Source: Niveispirillum sp. (GTDB lineage: Bacteria; Pseudomonadota; Alphaproteobacteria; Azospirillales; Azospirillaceae). From it: a DNA stretch of 34,241 nt. The notes beneath the pieces are model-generated. The model did not search any database. It was not told where the DNA came from and was given only the letters and a program-made list of their open reading frames with translations. The position numbers and the translations under genes were made by a program. The stretch's first letter is position 1; the number at the start of each line of letters is the position of its first letter. Where the stretch lies: NCBI GenBank assembly GCA_016463045.1, contig JAEMSB010000001.1:1-34241 (forward strand), given 5' to 3'. Of this stretch, positions 31,110-34,241 are shown in pieces.

Positions 31110-31904
31110 ATGATGGACATGTCGATGACAAACAGTCTGGCACCGGTTCAGGACCGTGCTTCAGGGTCGGACCGGTTCCGGTCATCGGCACAGGTTCTTC
31201 CCCTGCCCGAGGGGCTTTATCTGGCCTCCGTAAAACCTTCGGGACAGCCGCTCCGCATCGTGAATGGTGTCGGCTTTCCGGCCGTGCAGATTTCCTCAAT
31301 TCCGCAGCCGGGCACCCTGGCGCCTGCCTTCCTGACTAAGGGGGAACTGGCCCCTGTCGTCTGGCTGAGCGGTGTGGAAGAGGCTGTGATCACCGTCCCG
31401 GCCGGTGCCTCCCCCCTGCTGATCACCAATTATCTCTATGGGTCGGAATTGCAGAAATGCCCGGACCTGGAGATCAAGCGGCTGAACCGTGTTTCCACCG
31501 TTCCGGCGGTGGGGCTGAATATCCATGTCCATATCCAGCAATTGGGCGAACGGGCCTTCAACGCCGGCGAATGGGCCGCCTCGGACGAGCCTTTCTGGAT
31601 CGAGGCGCTGCGGGTGGAGGCGACCCCGACCGTGGGCCAGCTTCTGCAATATCATGTTCCCGGTGCCAGCTCCTCTGATGGACATTGGACCCCCGTACCC
31701 GGCCGTCTGGGTACCCCTGGTGGACCTCCGCTGGCCGGGATCGCCTTCCGGCTGCTGTCCCCCCTGGCGAACAGCCACCGTGTCGTCTATGCGGCGCGGT
31801 TCCTGCGCCATGGCGAAATCACGGGGACCGATGGGGAACCCTGCCGGTCGCCGCAGGCACAGGATCCGATGATCGCTGTCCGGGTTGCCATTGTCCCGCG
31901 CTGA
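31110..31904 (+). CDS. Hypothetical beta-rich protein
   Basis: About 264 residues, mostly predicted beta structure (LPEGLYLASVKPSGQPLRIV, AVITVPAGASPLLITNYLYG, LNIHVHIQQLGERAF). I do not recognise a family. No signal peptide or membrane segment is seen. The open frame extends back to 31074, but that TTG lies inside the T-run of the preceding terminator, so I use the ATG at 31110; 31113 and 31119 are close alternatives. The next gene's frame overlaps its end, which suggests co-transcription and possibly partnership with that glycosyltransferase. Confidence 0.65.
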   Translation: MMDMSMTNSLAPVQDRASGSDRFRSSAQVLPLPEGLYLASVKPSGQPLRIVNGVGFPAVQISSIPQPGTLAPAFLTKGELAPVVWLSGVEEAVITVPAGASPLLITNYLYGSELQKCPDLEIKRLNRVSTVPAVGLNIHVHIQQLGERAFNAGEWAASDEPFWIEALRVEATPTVGQLLQYHVPGASSSDGHWTPVPGRLGTPGGPPLAGIAFRLLSPLANSHRVVYAARFLRHGEITGTDGEPCRSPQAQDPMIAVRVAIVPR

Positions 31905-34241
31905 GCCCCGCACTGACGATTCTCAACCCTCTCCCGATCCGGCTTCCGCGCTATCGGGTCGGCTTTTGTTGCGGTCCCAGTTTTTCAAGGCGCTGGCAGA
32001 TCGGGATCATGAACGGGCCATATTGCTGGCCATCCGTCTGGCACGGCTGGAACCGGTGCATCCCGATGACCTGGCCGTTGCGGCCACGGCCTGGCATCTG
32101 CGTGGTGACCGTCAACAAACAATGGCCCTGCTGTTAGAGGCGTTGCGTCTGGATCCACTGCATGGCGTGGCGGCAAAGGGGTTGGCGGCGCAAGGCCCGC
32201 CCCTGTCCGCCGACATCATGCGGGCCTTGCTATGGCATGCTGAAACCGATCCGGATGCAGCACAGGCCCTGATTAAGCATGCGCTGTCGGCTGGCCAACC
32301 CTTGGCCTATGTGACGGGCCGGTGCATCCACTGCGTGGTACCGCCCGGCACCTGGGAACTGAGCGTGCGCTGGCGACAAATAGTGCTGGTGCAATCCCGG
32401 ATGGCGGCGTCTGATCAGGCCCGGCTGGTCGCGCTGCCGATCCCGGATGGCTTGCGCGGGATTGTCGATCCGGTCGTATCGGCAAACGGGGTAGACTTGG
32501 CATCGGGCCCGATTGATGCGTCATGGTTGTCGGCCCCGCGTCTGACCGCCATTGTCGAACCCGGTGATAAGGCCCGCTGGATGGTGCAGGCGATGGACCT
32601 TGCCTGTCCGTCCCGGCCTGTCGCCCTGCTGTTGCGGGACGGGGACCGGGTGCTGTCGCGGCATATCATCTCCCCTCGCCCCACGGGTGGTCCCGCGCTG
32701 GGCGCTGTGGCGACCAAGGTCGCGGATGTGCCTGCCCTTGCCATTGATCCGCCCGCGGATGCCGTTTGCCCTGGCCTGTTCTTTGAACTGACGGGGGAAC
32801 CAGTCACGGTTCCTAGGGTCGCCGGCCCCGATGATGGCATTGTCGATGTTGTGGTGCCGGTCTATGGCGACCTTGAGGCGACAAAGGCCTGTTTCAACGC
32901 CCTGCTGACCCGATCCCCCGGAACAGCCATGCGGGTCGTGGCCATTGATGATGCCAGCCCTGACGAGCGGATCAGCAGGCTTCTGGATGGGCTGGCCGCC
33001 GCCGGAAAACTTGTCCTGATCCGCAATCCCGGCAATCTGGGCTTCGTGCGGTCGGTCAATATCGGCATGGCCCGACATCCGGGGCGCGATGTCGTGCTGC
33101 TGAACGCAGATACTGTGGTCAGTGACGGCTGGCTGGGTCGGCTACGGACCGCCGCATACCAGGCGGCGGACACCGGCACCGTCACGCCCTGGTCGAACGA
33201 TGCCACCATCTGTTCCTATCCGGCTGCCAATGCGCCAACCGCCCTGGCGGGCGTCGATATCGATGCGCTGAACCGGCTGGCAGGCGAATATCTGGCCGGG
33301 CAGACGCTGGACATTCCGACGGCGGTCGGCTTCTGCATGTATATAAGGCGGGACTGTCTGGCACAGGTCGGCTGGTTCGACGCCGACGCCTTCGGCACCG
33401 GCTATGGCGAAGAGAATGATTTCTGCTTACGGGCCGCCGCCACCGGCTGGATGCACCGTATGGCCCTGGATCTGTTCGTCGGCCATGTGGGCAGCGCCTC
33501 CTTCAGCACGGCCAAGCAGGCCCGGATCGATGCCGCCCTGGCCGTCCTGGAACAGCGCTACCCAGGATATCAGGCTGATATCCACGCCTTTATTGCTGCC
33601 GATCCCCTGCGTCTGGCGCGCCGGCGGCTGGATTTGGCGCAGCTGGAGGGCCAAGGGTCCCCGCGCCCGGCCCTGATCATCTGTGCGCGGTTGGGCGGGG
33701 GAACGGATCGCTTTATCGACCGGCTGGTTGAGGATAGGGGCAATGGCGGACAGGATGTGCTGATCCTGCGCCCTGAGCAGCCGGAGGCCGGGCGTCCGAC
33801 GCTGCGACTGGAGGCCCCGGATGCGCCGCATCTGACCAATCTGATTTATGACGCCGGGACGGAACTGGACGCTTTGCGGGCTGATCTGCGGCACCTGGGC
33901 GTGACCGGTGCTGAACTGCATCATCCCGCACAATTGTCGGGCGATTTATTGTCGCGGCTGGCCGGCTGGTTCCCCTACCGGGCCCATATCCATGATTTTG
34001 GCTGGATATGCCCCCGCATCAACCTGCTGGATGGCGATTGGAACTATTGTGGGGAGCCGGAGACGGCCATGTGTGAGACCTGTGTCGCAACACATGGCGA
34101 TCTGCTGGGTATCGACCGGTCGGTGACCGCTTGGCGCGACCTGACACAACAGATATTGCAAGGGGCCGTAGCCGTCGGCTGCTCCAGCCACGATACGGCC
34201 AACCGCATGCGGCGCTATGTGCCCGCAGCCCACTTCCAGAT
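31891..34241 (+). CDS. Large GT2 glycosyltransferase with second GT module (runs off the right edge)
   Basis: The frame is open from after a TGA at 31870 to the last base, giving at least 783 residues. Residues up to about 100 are helical and TPR-like (HERAILLAIRLARLEPVHPDD). A beta-rich segment follows. The GT2 domain starts near 318 (IVDVVVPVYGDLEATKACF), with AIDDASPDE, NPGNLGFVRSVNIGM, the metal-binding NADT (405-408), TAVGFCMYIRRDCL and GTGYGEENDFCLRA. These are marks of rhamnosyltransferase-like O-antigen GT2 enzymes. From about 640 a second, GT-B-like module begins (HIHDFGWICPRINLLDG, YCGEP, CETCVATHG) and is cut by the window end. No in-frame ATG exists before 32122, which would remove the helical part. 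A TTG at 31891, overlapping the upstream gene by 14 bases, is my best guess; the start is weak. Confidence 0.8.
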   Translation, partial: MSRAEPRTDDSQPSPDPASALSGRLLLRSQFFKALADRDHERAILLAIRLARLEPVHPDDLAVAATAWHLRGDRQQTMALLLEALRLDPLHGVAAKGLAAQGPPLSADIMRALLWHAETDPDAAQALIKHALSAGQPLAYVTGRCIHCVVPPGTWELSVRWRQIVLVQSRMAASDQARLVALPIPDGLRGIVDPVVSANGVDLASGPIDASWLSAPRLTAIVEPGDKARWMVQAMDLACPSRPVALLLRDGDRVLSRHIISPRPTGGPALGAVATKVADVPALAIDPPADAVCPGLFFELTGEPVTVPRVAGPDDGIVDVVVPVYGDLEATKACFNALLTRSPGTAMRVVAIDDASPDERISRLLDGLAAAGKLVLIRNPGNLGFVRSVNIGMARHPGRDVVLLNADTVVSDGWLGRLRTAAYQAADTGTVTPWSNDATICSYPAANAPTALAGVDIDALNRLAGEYLAGQTLDIPTAVGFCMYIRRDCLAQVGWFDADAFGTGYGEENDFCLRAAATGWMHRMALDLFVGHVGSASFSTAKQARIDAALAVLEQRYPGYQADIHAFIAADPLRLARRRLDLAQLEGQGSPRPALIICARLGGGTDRFIDRLVEDRGNGGQDVLILRPEQPEAGRPTLRLEAPDAPHLTNLIYDAGTELDALRADLRHLGVTGAELHHPAQLSGDLLSRLAGWFPYRAHIHDFGWICPRINLLDGDWNYCGEPETAMCETCVATHGDLLGIDRSVTAWRDLTQQILQGAVAVGCSSHDTANRMRRYVPAAHFQ

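Overview
The window looks like part of a surface-polysaccharide (O-antigen, capsule or exopolysaccharide) locus from a GC-rich alphaproteobacterium. A Rhodospirillales/Azospirillaceae-type host is my inference from base composition, protein style and the YPDV-type repeats. No rRNA, tRNA, CRISPR array or insertion sequence was seen. At the left edge is the first 46 bases of a leftward UDP-glucose 6-dehydrogenase gene. With the UDP-glucuronate 4-epimerase-like gene at 24047-25039 and the glutamine amidotransferase (AsnB-like) gene at 14168-16021, it suggests a polymer containing uronic acid and possibly uronamide.

Layout. 361-2877 (+) is a GT2 glycosyltransferase with five N-terminal YPD/HY..G..EGR repeats. 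It converges on 2878-4509 (-), an asparagine-synthetase-like protein whose catalytic motifs are degenerate; a perfect 11-bp hairpin covers both stop codons. 4647-5973 (-) is a compact trio of small genes, one of them phage tail-fibre-like. 6082-13295 holds four genes (a divergent pair of paralogous methyltransferases, a transglutaminase-like protein and a radical SAM/SPASM protein) that share one recurring domain of about 90 residues. 13442-25039 (+) is a tightly packed operon: TPR protein, AsnB, GT4 fused to the same recurring domain, a giant two-GT protein, an unrecognised GT-like protein with one YPDV repeat, and the epimerase. 25027-28028 (-) carries a Sel1-repeat protein and a GT4. 28175-29920 (+) is a zinc-ribbon methyltransferase. 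30111-31019 (+) is a Gly/Thr/Ser-rich RTX-like beta-roll protein with its own strong terminator. 31110-31904 (+) is an unrecognised protein, and 31891-34241 (+) is a large GT2 plus second-GT protein that runs off the window.

The main discovery candidate is the recurring domain, which I do not recognise as a named family. It occurs eight times in five proteins within about 10 kb (6.9-16.8 kb). Its core reads roughly LLE(D/N)G.PLGP..S.H.DIR..GGG.(F/Y)SHW...L.FS(S/T)SD.(T/S)(D/N)P..NGR.Y. It is fused to four unrelated catalytic modules: class I methyltransferase (two genes), transglutaminase-like, radical SAM/SPASM (four tandem copies) and GT4. The simplest reading is a shared recognition or docking module that brings different modifying enzymes to one glycan or carrier; this is inference.

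The genes probably cooperate as follows: Ugd and the epimerase supply UDP-uronic acids, the GTs assemble the repeat unit, and AsnB-like, methyltransferase, radical SAM and transglutaminase-like proteins decorate the product or a linked protein. The RTX-like protein is a possible secreted surface partner. Export and polymerisation genes are not in the window.
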